NCBI GenBank assembly: GCA_947449735.1
Contig: CANFTB010000038.1
Location: 1 to 47,425 of the forward strand
Direction of reading: 5' to 3'
DNA from: Chthoniobacteraceae bacterium
GTDB taxonomy: Bacteria > Verrucomicrobiota > Verrucomicrobiia > Chthoniobacterales > Chthoniobacteraceae
DNA length: 47,425 nt
In this document: piece after piece, positions 1 to 8,913 of the stretch
Numbering within the stretch: the stretch's first letter is position 1
Layout: every line of letters starts with the position of its first letter
Position numbers and translations under genes: made by a program
Notes under the pieces: model-generated
Told to the model about the DNA's origin: nothing
The model's input: only the letters and a program-made list of their open reading frames with translations
Database searches by the model: none

Positions 1-88
1 CCCCAGACACGCCCCAGACACGCCCCAGACACGCCCCAGACACGCCCCAGACACGCCCCAGACACGCCCCAGACACGCCCCAGACACG
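1..88. repeat. 11-bp tandem repeat, 8 copies at the window edge
   Basis: Eight perfect head-to-tail copies of CCCCAGACACG fill positions 1-88, followed by a two-base partial copy. The array touches the left edge, so its true length is unknown. The unit is not a multiple of three and no convincing open frame crosses it. There are no spacers, so it is a minisatellite and not a CRISPR array. Perfect identity between copies suggests recent expansion or ongoing slippage. Confidence 0.95.
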
Positions 89-564
89 CCACCTTCTCTA
101 GAGCTTGGATGCCGTTCAGCCATCCCGGCGCTCGCCCGCTCCCCGACACAAAACCCTCGTTGGAGCTCTGCGCACCAATGATACGCTGCACGAATTGCCC
201 TCCACCACGCCTCTCCCGCCAGTATTGGCTCAAGTAGCACAAAACCACCGCGTACCTCCCAGATCACATGCTCAGACGCTCCCTTGAATTCAGCTTTCCC
301 CCTTTTCCCGGTGGTTGGAACACCGCATCAATCACCCAAGGTCAGTCGTTAAGTTTGTTCTCGATTCATCGCCCCCTTTTTTTTCCCCTCGAACCTCCAA
401 TAAAGCCCGCCCTCCAGACGAACCTCCCCTAAATCTTCGCATTCCCTCCAATCCAGACTTCCCAACCCCAAACTGAGCGCATTTTCTAAATGCAAGTGGC
501 TTCAAAGCCCCTAAAGTGCACCGCGATTTGTCAAAAGCGCCTCCAGTCAACCAGCCCGCCCCTC
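89..564. other. Intergenic stretch with no recognisable gene
   Basis: Between the tandem repeat and the chosen mpl start I see no credible gene on either strand. The short open frames here (105-287 plus, 332-550 minus) are low-complexity, resemble no family and have no start context. The sequence is pyrimidine-rich with several C and T runs. The mpl promoter must lie here, but no clear -35/-10 pair can be picked out by eye. Confidence 0.6.
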
Positions 565-1953
565 ATGCAGACTCCCCTTAGCCATCTCCATTTTATCGGT
601 ATCTGCGGCACCGCCATGGGCGCCGTCGCCGCCGCCCTCCGCGCCCAGGGCTTCACCGTCACAGGATCTGACGCGAACGTCTACCCACCCATGAGCACAT
701 TTTTGGAGGAGCGCGGCATCTCCATCGCCTCGGGCTTCCGTCCGGAAAACATCCCGGCCGCCGCGGACCTCATCGTCGTCGGAAACGCCATCTCCCGCGG
801 CAACCCCGAGCTCGAAGCCGTCCTGAACCGGCGCCTCCGCTATATCTCCCTCCCAGAAGCCCTCAGACAGTTTTTCCTCAGCGGCCGCAGAAACGCCGTC
901 GTGGCCGGCACCCACGGCAAAACCACCACCTCCTCCCTCCTCACCTGGATCCTCCAGTCCGCAGGACTCGCCCCCGCGTACCTGATCGGCGGCATCGCCC
1001 ACAACCTCGGCCAGGGTTGTTCGCTGCATGAAAGCACCCACGTCGTCCTCGAGGGGGATGAATACGACACCGCTTTTTTCGACAAACGCTCCAAATTCCT
1101 CCACTACCTGCCCGAGGTTGTTTTGATCAACAACCTGGAATTCGACCACGCGGACATCTTCACCGACCTGAAGGAAATCCAGACCAGCTTCAGGCGCCTC
1201 GTCCAGCTCGTGCCGGAAAACGGCGCAGTCTTCGTCAACGCAGACGTCCCCGCCGCACTCGAGGTCACCACCGCTTCCCGCGCCCCCGTCTTCTCCGTTG
1301 GATTTTCTGAACATGCCACGCATCGGATCCTCAACACCCGCTACGGAAGCGGCGCTGAGTTTACGCTTGTTAAAAACACGTTTCAGATCCAGATCCCGGG
1401 CGAGTTCAATGTGCGCAACGCCGCCATGGCCGTCGCCGCCGCCGAGTTCTACGGCGTGCCCATCCCCGCCATCCAGGCCGCCCTAGCCTCCTTCGAAGGC
1501 GTCCGCCGCCGACAGGAAGTCTGCGGCACAGTCAAGGGCATCACAGTCATTGACGACTTCGGCCACCATCCCACCGCCCTCCAGCAGACCATCCAGGCCC
1601 TGCGCCACCAGTACCCCGGCCGCAAAATCTGGGCCGTCTTCGAGCCCCGATCCAACACTACCCGCAGGGCCGTTTTCCAAGACTCCCTGCCCGAAGCCCT
1701 CGCGGAGGCGGACGCCGTCATCCTTTCCAAAGTCGCCCGCCTGGAACAACTGCCTGAAGACAACCGTCTCGACCCGGCGAAGGTCGTAGAGACCATCGCG
1801 GCGAAGGGCAGGCCCGCGTTTTACGAGGATGGCGTTCCGCAGATCCTCGAACGCCTGAAAGCCCTTGCCAAAGAGGGCGACGTGATCGCGGTGTTCTCAA
1901 ACGGCGGTTTTGACAACATCCACAAGCGTCTTTTGGAGACGCTAGCGGACTGA
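565..1953 (+). CDS. mpl: UDP-N-acetylmuramate:L-alanyl-gamma-D-glutamyl-meso-diaminopimelate ligase
   Basis: Mpl is a cytoplasmic ATP-dependent ligase that attaches the recycled tripeptide L-Ala-gamma-D-Glu-meso-DAP to UDP-MurNAc, so peptidoglycan turnover products re-enter wall synthesis. The N-terminus HFIGICGTAMGA is the Mur-ligase Rossmann motif in its Mpl form. The ATP loop GTHGKTTT begins near residue 115. The central EGDEYDTAFFDKRSKF block and the later HHPTA and EPRSNT motifs are those of Mpl rather than MurC. I chose the ATG at 565 (462 aa, close to the E. coli length). The frame stays open to an ATG at 490, but those 25 residues resemble nothing in the family. The gene is read toward ppsA and is separated from it by about 260 bp. 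It implies a DAP-containing wall and active muropeptide recycling. Confidence 0.93.
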   Translation: MQTPLSHLHFIGICGTAMGAVAAALRAQGFTVTGSDANVYPPMSTFLEERGISIASGFRPENIPAAADLIVVGNAISRGNPELEAVLNRRLRYISLPEALRQFFLSGRRNAVVAGTHGKTTTSSLLTWILQSAGLAPAYLIGGIAHNLGQGCSLHESTHVVLEGDEYDTAFFDKRSKFLHYLPEVVLINNLEFDHADIFTDLKEIQTSFRRLVQLVPENGAVFVNADVPAALEVTTASRAPVFSVGFSEHATHRILNTRYGSGAEFTLVKNTFQIQIPGEFNVRNAAMAVAAAEFYGVPIPAIQAALASFEGVRRRQEVCGTVKGITVIDDFGHHPTALQQTIQALRHQYPGRKIWAVFEPRSNTTRRAVFQDSLPEALAEADAVILSKVARLEQLPEDNRLDPAKVVETIAAKGRPAFYEDGVPQILERLKALAKEGDVIAVFSNGGFDNIHKRLLETLAD

Positions 1954-2212
1954 CAGCAGTCGGACTGCCGGAAGGAGTGAGCAGGCCGATGCCGGCGATG
2001 ACAGAACCTGCCAGGCGATGAAGCCTGCCGAGCGACGGCAGCAGAATTGTTGATTTCGGGAAAACCTTTTGCATGCCGGGTTCCGTAGCGAGCGGACACA
2101 GGGAGTTTCCCCGTCAGGGGCTGTAGCAGGGTGAGGAGAGGATGGAGATCCGTCCCAGAGGCGGCCGGAACCGCACCGCCCAATGCACGGCTCATGCGGG
2201 CCCCCGCGCGCC

Positions 2213-4771
2213 ATGGCTACGCTACAAAAACCCGCATCCACAGACCACCCTTCCGCCAACCAGCCGCCTCGGACAATTCCGCCCGCGAAAAGCCTCACCG
2301 CCACCGAGGCCGTGGCCTCGGTTGCAGGCACCTCTCCGGCTCTGCCACCGGCAGGGCGTATCCGATGGTTCGAAAGCCTCTGCATGGCGGATCTTTCCTC
2401 AGTGGGCGGAAAGAACGCCTCGCTTGGGGAACTCACCCGGGCAGCAAAGGAACTGGGCATCCGGGTGCCCAGAGGGTTCGCCATTCCGACGGCCGCGTTC
2501 CGGTGGTATCTGGAGCAAAGCGGCCTGACCCTTCTGGTTGAAACCACCCTCAGAGGTCTGGTTCGGGACCTCAAAACCGTCGACTTGCAAACCCTGAAAA
2601 ACGCGGGTGCCGTGCTCAGGGATGCCGTGCTGGGACATCCCCTCCCCCCCGCCCTCTCTGCGGAAATCTGCGAAGCCTACCGTGTGATGCAGGCCGGTGC
2701 CGCGAGTTCGGGGGGCGCCGGCAGAGGCCCCCTCAGCGTTGCCGTTCGTAGCAGCGCGACCGCGGAAGATCTTCCGGACGCGAGTTTTGCCGGCGCACAG
2801 GAAACATTCCTCAACGTCACCGGCGAGGCGTCCCTACTGCAGGCCTGCCACCGTTGTTTTGCATCCCTGTACACGGACCGCGCCATTCACTACCGCTTCG
2901 AACACGGCTTTGGAGACAAGGAGGTCGCTCTGTCCGTGGGGGTGCAGGAGATGGTGGATGTGAGCGAAGGAGCCTCCGGCGTCCTGTTCACGCTGGACAC
3001 CGAAACGGGGTTCAGGGACATCGTGCTCGTCAATGCGGTCCACGGACTTGGCGAACCCCTGGTGCAGGGCAGTGTCACGCCGGATGAATACGTGGTTTTC
3101 AAGCCGACCCTAAACACAGCCCCGTGCGCGGTACTCCACCGCACGGCGGGCAGCCGCGAAGTGCGTTCAGTCGCTGCCGCAGGGGGCGGCGTTCGGGAGG
3201 AGGCGGTGCCCGCAGCGCTCCGAAACAGGCCCGTTCTGGACGACGCCACGCTGCTCAAGCTGGCCCGGTGGGGATGCGGGATTGAAGCTCACTACAGCAG
3301 GCTCAGGGGAGCGCCCACCCCGATGGACATCGAGTGGGCATGGGAGGGGAACGGGCGCGACCCCGCCATCCTGCAGGCCAGGCCGGAAACTGTCCACGCG
3401 CGGCACAATTCGCTCGAGGAGCAGCGCTTCGTACTGGACTGCACCGGACGCGTCCTGGTCCAGGGGGTGAGCATCGGCACCAAAATCGCGGTAGGGCGCG
3501 TGCGCATCCTTGAGAGTCCCTCGGACATGGGGGCCTTCTGCAAGGGGGACATTCTGGTCGCGGAACGCACCGATCCAGACTGGGAACCCGTGATGAAAAT
3601 GGCTTCCGGAATCGTCACGGAACGTGGGGGGCGCACATGTCACGCCGCGATCGTCAGCCGTGAATTGGGGGTCCCCGCGATCGTAGGCGCCCGGGACGCA
3701 ACCCGCCGGCTGGCTGACACGCAGAGTGTGACGATCAGCTGCGCCGACGGGGAGTGCGGCACCGTCTACGACGGCATCCTGAAGTTTCACACGGAAAACA
3801 TACCCGTCTTCAGCGGGAAGGAACTGCAAACCCAGCTCTGCCTAAATGTGTCTAACCCGGCGACCGCCTTCCGCCTGGCCCCCCTGCCCTCCGACGGCGT
3901 CGGGCTGATCCGGGAGGAGTTCCTGCTCGCCGGCGAAATCGGGATCCACCCGATGGCACTCATCAACCACCGGAAACTTCCGCAGGCGCTTCGGCACCAG
4001 ATCGACGCCCTCACCTCGGGATACCCCGACAAAGAGGACTTCTTCATCACCAAACTTTCCGAGGGAATTGGACAGATCGCCGCGGCATTTTATCCCAGGC
4101 CGGCGCTTTTGCGCTTCAGCGACCTGAAGTCCAACGAGTACGCCCACCTCCTGGGGGGCGAGACGTACGAACCCACGGAGGAAAACCCCATGCTGGGGTT
4201 CCGCGGAGCGAGCCGCTACTGCCATCCCGATTTCAGAGCCGCTTTCGCCCTGGAATGCGCGGCGGTGCGTAGGGTGAGGGAGGGCATGGGCCTCAGAAAC
4301 CTGCGCGTGATGATCCCGTTCTGCCGGACGCCGGACGAGGCGCGGCGGGTGCTCCAGGAGATGGCTGGAAACGGACTGGAGCGAGGAAAGCACGGGCTGG
4401 AGGTCTGGATGATGTGCGAGATTCCGAGCAACGTGATCCTCGCCCGCGACTTCTGCGAACTCTTCGACGGCTTCTCCATCGGGTCCAACGACCTCACCCA
4501 GCTCACGCTAGGGGTCGACCGAGACTCGAGCCGCCTGGCTTCCCTATTCGACGAGCGCAACCCGGCAGTCGAAAGAACCATCTCCCAGTTTCTCAAAACC
4601 GCCCGGAGCGCGGGCCGTCCGGTGAGCATCTGCGGGCAGGCCCCGAGCGACTACCCGGATTTTGCGAGGTTTCTCGTCCGAGAAGGCATCAACAGTATCT
4701 CACTCGAGCCCGACGCCCTCCTCAAAGTGCGGGAGGTGGTGGCCAAAGCAGAAGCCGAAATGGGGCGGTGA
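2213..4771 (+). CDS. ppsA: Phosphoenolpyruvate synthase
   Basis: This enzyme converts pyruvate, ATP and water to PEP, AMP and phosphate, the gluconeogenic bypass of pyruvate kinase. The order of domains is complete. An N-terminal PEP/pyruvate-binding ATP-grasp domain opens with VGGKNASLGE. It is followed by a swivelling phosphohistidine domain with GGRTCHAAIVSRELG (catalytic His about residue 477). A C-terminal PEP-utilising barrel contains IGSNDLTQLTLGVDRDS and the catalytic Cys in SICGQAPSD. The frame opens at 2183, but the ATG at 2213 is the more likely start (852 aa). Even so, some 50 low-complexity residues precede the conserved domain, making it longer than the roughly 790 aa of E. coli. 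The true start could be further downstream. It sits tail to tail with the PfkB kinase gene. Confidence 0.94.
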   Translation: MATLQKPASTDHPSANQPPRTIPPAKSLTATEAVASVAGTSPALPPAGRIRWFESLCMADLSSVGGKNASLGELTRAAKELGIRVPRGFAIPTAAFRWYLEQSGLTLLVETTLRGLVRDLKTVDLQTLKNAGAVLRDAVLGHPLPPALSAEICEAYRVMQAGAASSGGAGRGPLSVAVRSSATAEDLPDASFAGAQETFLNVTGEASLLQACHRCFASLYTDRAIHYRFEHGFGDKEVALSVGVQEMVDVSEGASGVLFTLDTETGFRDIVLVNAVHGLGEPLVQGSVTPDEYVVFKPTLNTAPCAVLHRTAGSREVRSVAAAGGGVREEAVPAALRNRPVLDDATLLKLARWGCGIEAHYSRLRGAPTPMDIEWAWEGNGRDPAILQARPETVHARHNSLEEQRFVLDCTGRVLVQGVSIGTKIAVGRVRILESPSDMGAFCKGDILVAERTDPDWEPVMKMASGIVTERGGRTCHAAIVSRELGVPAIVGARDATRRLADTQSVTISCADGECGTVYDGILKFHTENIPVFSGKELQTQLCLNVSNPATAFRLAPLPSDGVGLIREEFLLAGEIGIHPMALINHRKLPQALRHQIDALTSGYPDKEDFFITKLSEGIGQIAAAFYPRPALLRFSDLKSNEYAHLLGGETYEPTEENPMLGFRGASRYCHPDFRAAFALECAAVRRVREGMGLRNLRVMIPFCRTPDEARRVLQEMAGNGLERGKHGLEVWMMCEIPSNVILARDFCELFDGFSIGSNDLTQLTLGVDRDSSRLASLFDERNPAVERTISQFLKTARSAGRPVSICGQAPSDYPDFARFLVREGINSISLEPDALLKVREVVAKAEAEMGR

Positions 4772-4835
4772 AAAACAAACGCGGCCGCCTCGCTCAGAGA
4801 ACCACCGCCGGACCGAAGCCAAGCCTTGCGAGCAA

Positions 4836-5852
4836 TCACCAAGCGGAAGCTGCCAACGCCAGCATTGCCTCGCTAGAGGCGGTTCCAGTAGTGCCCAACT
4901 GATGCACGGTGACGGAAGCCGCGAGCATCGAGAGCGCCATGGCCTCCTCAATCGCCGCACCGGCAGCCAGAGCGGCTGAAAGCGCAGCCGTCACAGAGTC
5001 GCCGGCGCCCACGACGTCGATGGGACCGCGCACCGGAAGGGACGGAACCCAGCAGGGTGCGGCGCCCGGAGCGCAGCCGAGAATGCCTTCGTCGGCGAGC
5101 GTCACAAAGGCGGCGCGGCCGCTGGCGGCAGAAACGGAGGCGACCGCGGCCTTCAGAGCGGACACCGGTGGCTCGCCACCGAGCGCCTTAAGAGAGCACA
5201 ACTCGGCGCGGTTCATCTTGAAGATCATCGGAGGGAAGCTCGAAAAGCCGCTGCGCGAATCCGCGACTACAGGCGCCGAACCGGAGATTCGGGAAAGCGC
5301 GGCAAGAACCTCCTCGGTGACAACGCCCGTTCCAGGAACGTCCACCTGGTTCATCACGGCCACGGCGTCAACAGCCCCGGCCAGAGAATGCACAAACGCG
5401 GCGACGCGGCGGGAAACGACGTCGGGGGTGGGGGTCCAGTTTTTCGAATCCAGTCGGTTCAATTCCCTTGGAAGCTGGTCGGGAGCCAGCAACAAAGGTT
5501 TGCAGTAGGTGAAGGTCCGCCGCTCCGGGCTACGCACAAAACAACTCATGTCCACGCACGACACCGAGGCAAGGGCGCGCTCCAGCTCAAACCCCTCCCC
5601 GTCGTCCCCGCAAAAACCAACGGGAACCACGGTTCCTACGCCCATCGCAGCCAGATTGTTGAGGACGGTCCCCGCCGCCCCAGGCTGGGAGCGCACCCGG
5701 TCGACCTTGTAGACGGGCAGGCCCGTTTCGATGGAGATTTCGCGGTGTGCCGCATCGATTTCAAGGTAGCGGTCGAGGCAGAAGTCGCCGACGACCGCGA
5801 TGCGCAGGCTGGAAAATGAATACAACAGTTCCTGGGTGCGGCTGGAATTCAT
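4836..5852 (-). CDS. PfkB-family sugar kinase, HldE kinase-domain-like
   Basis: This is a ribokinase-fold ATP-dependent carbohydrate kinase of 338 residues. The opening LRIAVVGDFCLDRYLEID and the Gly-rich QPGAAGTVLNNLAAMG resemble the heptose-7-phosphate kinase domain of HldE. The C-terminal anion-hole/catalytic signature is DVVGAGDSVTAALSAAL, with the catalytic Asp in GAGD intact. There is no cytidylyltransferase domain, so it is not a full HldE. It is the last gene of a minus-strand run: regulator, HAD phosphatase, DHS-fold protein, then this kinase, 108 bp after the third gene. A kinase and a phosphatase together recall the HldE/GmhB logic of heptose activation. The substrate cannot be read from sequence and could be another sugar or sugar phosphate. 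Confidence 0.85.
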   Translation of the reverse strand: MNSSRTQELLYSFSSLRIAVVGDFCLDRYLEIDAAHREISIETGLPVYKVDRVRSQPGAAGTVLNNLAAMGVGTVVPVGFCGDDGEGFELERALASVSCVDMSCFVRSPERRTFTYCKPLLLAPDQLPRELNRLDSKNWTPTPDVVSRRVAAFVHSLAGAVDAVAVMNQVDVPGTGVVTEEVLAALSRISGSAPVVADSRSGFSSFPPMIFKMNRAELCSLKALGGEPPVSALKAAVASVSAASGRAAFVTLADEGILGCAPGAAPCWVPSLPVRGPIDVVGAGDSVTAALSAALAAGAAIEEAMALSMLAASVTVHQLGTTGTASSEAMLALAASAW

Positions 5853-5960
5853 AAGAAACGCATGGGAGGGCTAAAAGCGACGGTGGCTGCGGATGAAAAA
5901 CCGGCAGCCCGGAAGGGAGCTCATCCTTGTCGTCATGCTGAGGCAGGTCGATTGGGAGGT

Positions 5961-7076
5961 TCAATGTTCCGCCAGTGCTCGGTGCAGGTGATGGATGAAC
6001 GCGGCATTGTCGCACTGGAGGTAGTGCATCGGGGCCCCCATGCGGGAGAAACTCTTGCAAAAACGCAGGTAGTAGGCGGCGTTAGTCTTCGGGGGCTCCC
6101 CCTGGGACCAGTCCCAGCCTCCGCCATCCTGCAGGTCCACCACGTAGATAGAGTGCCCGGAGACGGCCGGCCTCCCCTCCTGCAGGCGGAGGTTGTTCAC
6201 GCAACTCAAACTCTTTTCAAACACCTGCGGGCCCATGATCGCCGACCCCACGGACAAAACGACGCCCCCCTCGAGGTTCGCCACGGAACCCCCAAACAAC
6301 TTGAAATCCCAATCTCCACCGCGTCCGAGAACGCCGCCGTTGAAGACGGGATGGTTGGCAACGATGTCGTAGCCGATTCCCGGGTGCACAGTAAGCGGCA
6401 CGCCGTGTCTCCAGGCGGCCGCCAAGATCGAGGCCTCCTTCCAGCGGTGGAAGACCTCCATACGCCCGCCCTCCAGGCCCCGCTCCAGCATGAGATGCAA
6501 CAAATCAGCACGGGCCGGGGTGAGCCGGTTCTCGGGCGCGGACACTATCAGTTCACGAAGCTCACCGGGCGAAGGGAGGGCGGCGCCGTCCGCCGCGATA
6601 AACCTTCCAAGCGAACGGCCATAGCCGAGGCCATCCAGGGCGCCGGCCATGAGAGCCAGGTGCAGGTAAAAACCGGTTTCCTCCCAGCAACCGAATGTTC
6701 CTGTCGCCACATTCGCCTCGACCCCTTCGGTGCTGGCTCCCAACCACGAATATTCCCAGTCATGGATCGTCCCCGCGCCGTTTGTCGCCAGATGCGTCAC
6801 CCACCCGTCGCCCATCAACCGCTCCAAAATCGGAGCCGCTCCGTTCCGAAGCAAATGCGCTCCATATAGCAACATGACACTGGCGCCCCTGGATTTCGCC
6901 TCCCTGACGGCCCGCGCAGCCCCCGCAATCTGGGAAAGCACGCTTCCGGAAAGAGGAGCAGGCTCAGACTCGGGCTGAAGCAGGATCTCCTCGCACCGGG
7001 TCAGGCTTTTGCGAAGAGACAGGGGCTCAGTTTTAAGCCGCGCCAGATCCAGAGGTTGGATGGAAAACTTGTTCAT
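5961..7076 (-). CDS. Deoxyhypusine-synthase-fold protein of unknown function
   Basis: This 371-residue soluble protein has recognisable features of the deoxyhypusine synthase (DS) family. Residues 69-88 (LLYGAHLLRNGAAPILERLM) and 98-120 (TNGAGTIHDWEYSWLGASTE) match the NAD-binding stretch that in bacterial DHS-like proteins reads roughly MNGAGAIHDFE...GETSE. Residues 231-243 (HPGIGYDIVANHP) and 354-360 (QCDNAAF) follow in the expected order. The WGK motif holding the active-site lysine of true deoxyhypusine synthase is not visible; the corresponding region reads NAAYYLRFC. Bacteria lack eIF5A, and the neighbours are a sugar kinase and a HAD phosphatase, so a polyamine-transfer role is doubtful. 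It probably binds NAD and acts on a small metabolite made by the neighbours. The family assignment is by eye; the function is unknown. Confidence 0.72.
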   Translation of the reverse strand: MNKFSIQPLDLARLKTEPLSLRKSLTRCEEILLQPESEPAPLSGSVLSQIAGAARAVREAKSRGASVMLLYGAHLLRNGAAPILERLMGDGWVTHLATNGAGTIHDWEYSWLGASTEGVEANVATGTFGCWEETGFYLHLALMAGALDGLGYGRSLGRFIAADGAALPSPGELRELIVSAPENRLTPARADLLHLMLERGLEGGRMEVFHRWKEASILAAAWRHGVPLTVHPGIGYDIVANHPVFNGGVLGRGGDWDFKLFGGSVANLEGGVVLSVGSAIMGPQVFEKSLSCVNNLRLQEGRPAVSGHSIYVVDLQDGGGWDWSQGEPPKTNAAYYLRFCKSFSRMGAPMHYLQCDNAAFIHHLHRALAEH

Positions 7077-7120
7077 TTATTGATTGAATTCAAACTCCCG
7101 CGCTCATCGCCTTGCGCCCA

Positions 7121-7954
7121 TCATCCAATCAACGGGGCGGCCCACTCGGCGACCCCGTTGAAATCAGGCACCGCAACATCAGCGCCGGCCCCAAGAAGCT
7201 GCTCCCTCTTTCGAGGATCGCACACTCCGGATCCGTTCACAGCCTCGTCGGTGCAAACCGCCACCGCGGCCCCGCCGAGGCGCTTCGCCTCTGCGATCTC
7301 CACCGGCCCGTCTCCAAAGGCCAGCAACCGACAGCCATCAACGCCATCCTCCTCCAGAATCCGTTCAAAAACCGCCCTCTTCGTGAATCCAGACGGATCC
7401 AGAGGACTCCCAAAAATGCGCCCTTCAAAAAAATGCGCCAAGCCTAGGAGCTCGGCTTCCTCCCTCACCCTGTGCTCAACCGTGGAGCTCAGAATATACA
7501 GGCGCGCACCGCCCTCCTTCAACGCCCCGAGCAGCGCCCTTGCACCGGCGACCACATAAGCGTCACCCGGCACCGCTCCGCTCTGGATGTTTCTGCTGCG
7601 TTCGAGGATGTGGCCGTCGAGCGTGCGCTGGAACTCCTGCCTCATGAGCTCCGGATCGAGCCCAGCACGGCCGAGAGAAGCGGCGTATTCCGAAAACCTG
7701 CGCATCTGCATGATGGTGGGCATTCCATTCAAGCCCATGATGATTCCAAAAAGATCATCGCGAATCCCGGGCGACGTTGCATCCACGCCCTCAGGAAGAT
7801 GGGAGGCGAACACCCCGAACATCATCTCCGGCCAGCCGTGGCGAAGCCACGAAAGCGTTCCATCAAAGTCAAACACCACGTGGGAGAAGCGCTTTTGCAG
7901 CAGGTGTGAAACACCCGGACGGCCGGCGGGCAATGTGGAAATTTCAGAGTTCAT
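7121..7954 (-). CDS. HAD-superfamily phosphatase
   Basis: This is a cytoplasmic haloacid-dehalogenase-type phosphohydrolase. Motif I is FDFDGTLS, with the nucleophile Asp and general acid Asp present. Motif II is the Ser/Thr in LYILSSTVEH, and motif III/IV is the GDGPVEIAEAKRLGG loop. A helical cap lies between motifs I and II (HLPEG...MRQEF), as in C1-type small-molecule phosphatases. The frame is open to 8026, but the extra 24 residues look non-coding, so the ATG at 7954 (277 aa) is preferred. No ribosome-binding site helps to decide. It lies 44 bp upstream of the DHS-fold gene and is probably co-transcribed with it and the PfkB kinase. A sugar-phosphate substrate made by the kinase is a reasonable inference only. 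Confidence 0.83.
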   Translation of the reverse strand: MNSEISTLPAGRPGVSHLLQKRFSHVVFDFDGTLSWLRHGWPEMMFGVFASHLPEGVDATSPGIRDDLFGIIMGLNGMPTIMQMRRFSEYAASLGRAGLDPELMRQEFQRTLDGHILERSRNIQSGAVPGDAYVVAGARALLGALKEGGARLYILSSTVEHRVREEAELLGLAHFFEGRIFGSPLDPSGFTKRAVFERILEEDGVDGCRLLAFGDGPVEIAEAKRLGGAAVAVCTDEAVNGSGVCDPRKREQLLGAGADVAVPDFNGVAEWAAPLIG

Positions 7955-8038
7955 GAAGGGGTAAAATTTTTGACCGACAAAAGAGTACCCCGCCCGCTCC
8001 ATCATTCGACGACAAATAACCCCCAAAAATGCGACACC

Positions 8039-8875
8039 TCACTCAACAGACGGACCTCCACCAAGACGGCGTCGGTAGGCGGCCGGCGACATGCCCGTTC
8101 GCCGCCTGAAATGCTGGGTGAACAGATTTTGATCGGCAAATCCGCTCGCCTCAGCAACCTGCGCAACAGAAATCCCCCTGTTCTCGAGGAGACGCGTCGC
8201 CGCCAGCACCCGCGTCTTGATTAAAAACTCTTGGGGCGTCAGCCCGAACGCCGACTGGAATCGACGCTGCAACTGCCGGATGGATTGACCGCAGGCCTGC
8301 GCCACCTCCTCGATCCGGAGTGCTTTTGCATAATCCCGCCGGATCACCTCGACGGCCTTGGCAACCGTCTGAAACACAGGCAGGAGGCGCTCCGCCTCCT
8401 CCGGTTCCCTCAGAATTCCCGCCACCCCGACACACTCCCCCGCGGAATCGCGCACCGGCACCTTGGTCACAAGGTGCCAGTCCGGCAACCCCTGCAGATC
8501 CCACCACAACTCCATGCGCTCCAACTTCTCAGCGCCCCCCGAGAGAAGCATCCTATCGTCGCTCACATAGGCATCCGCCATGCTGCCCGGGTTGATGTCG
8601 TGATCCTTGTACCCCAGTATCTCGAGCTCGCTCGCCATTCCATAACGTTCCAGAAGCCACTTACTGGCAAACAGAAGGCGGCCATCACGGTCCTTGGCGA
8701 AAAACGCCACCCCAGGAATACTGTCAAACAGTTGAAGAAAATGACCTGAAGGCGCCAGCTTCGAAAGCCAGTCGGCTCTGTAACTCAACCAGCGCTCCAG
8801 TTCACGCGCGTCGCGTACGGAACGACGCAGCGGCCTCAGCACAGACGACTTTTGCATAAGAACGGCCGGCACCAT
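8039..8875 (-). CDS. PAS-domain AraC-family transcriptional regulator
   Basis: The protein has two parts. An N-terminal PAS-like sensor spans about residues 45-160, with FLQLFDSIPGVAFFAKDRDGRLLFAS and a later VRDSAGECVGVAGI strand pair. A C-terminal AraC/XylS double helix-turn-helix spans about 180-275, with LRIEEVAQACGQSIRQLQRRF and ISVAQVAEASGFADQNLFTQHFRR. It is a soluble DNA-binding protein that probably senses a small ligand through the PAS pocket. The open frame starts with TTG at 8899. I prefer the in-frame ATG at 8875, although 8857 is also possible. It lies directly upstream of, and on the same strand as, the HAD/DHS-like/PfkB genes, about 85 bp from the HAD start. It is therefore the obvious candidate regulator of that operon, either as its first gene or from a separate promoter. 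Confidence 0.88.
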   Translation of the reverse strand: MVPAVLMQKSSVLRPLRRSVRDARELERWLSYRADWLSKLAPSGHFLQLFDSIPGVAFFAKDRDGRLLFASKWLLERYGMASELEILGYKDHDINPGSMADAYVSDDRMLLSGGAEKLERMELWWDLQGLPDWHLVTKVPVRDSAGECVGVAGILREPEEAERLLPVFQTVAKAVEVIRRDYAKALRIEEVAQACGQSIRQLQRRFQSAFGLTPQEFLIKTRVLAATRLLENRGISVAQVAEASGFADQNLFTQHFRRRTGMSPAAYRRRLGGGPSVE

Positions 8876-8913
8876 CCGCCGTCCGTCCAGCTGGGTCAAT
8901 CAAATGCGGAAAG

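Noticed and set aside
1..88. Possible CRISPR array
   Set aside because: The 11-bp units are directly adjacent, with no spacers and no cas genes, so it is a plain tandem repeat.
1954..2212. Small gene or structured RNA between mpl and ppsA
   Set aside because: Only short imperfect inverted repeats (such as GCAGTC-G-GACTGC near 1955) and overlapping low-complexity frames are seen; nothing supports a gene.
5862..6869. 335-codon plus-strand frame over the DHS-fold gene
   Set aside because: The minus-strand product has family motifs and operon context; the plus-strand translation is a shadow.
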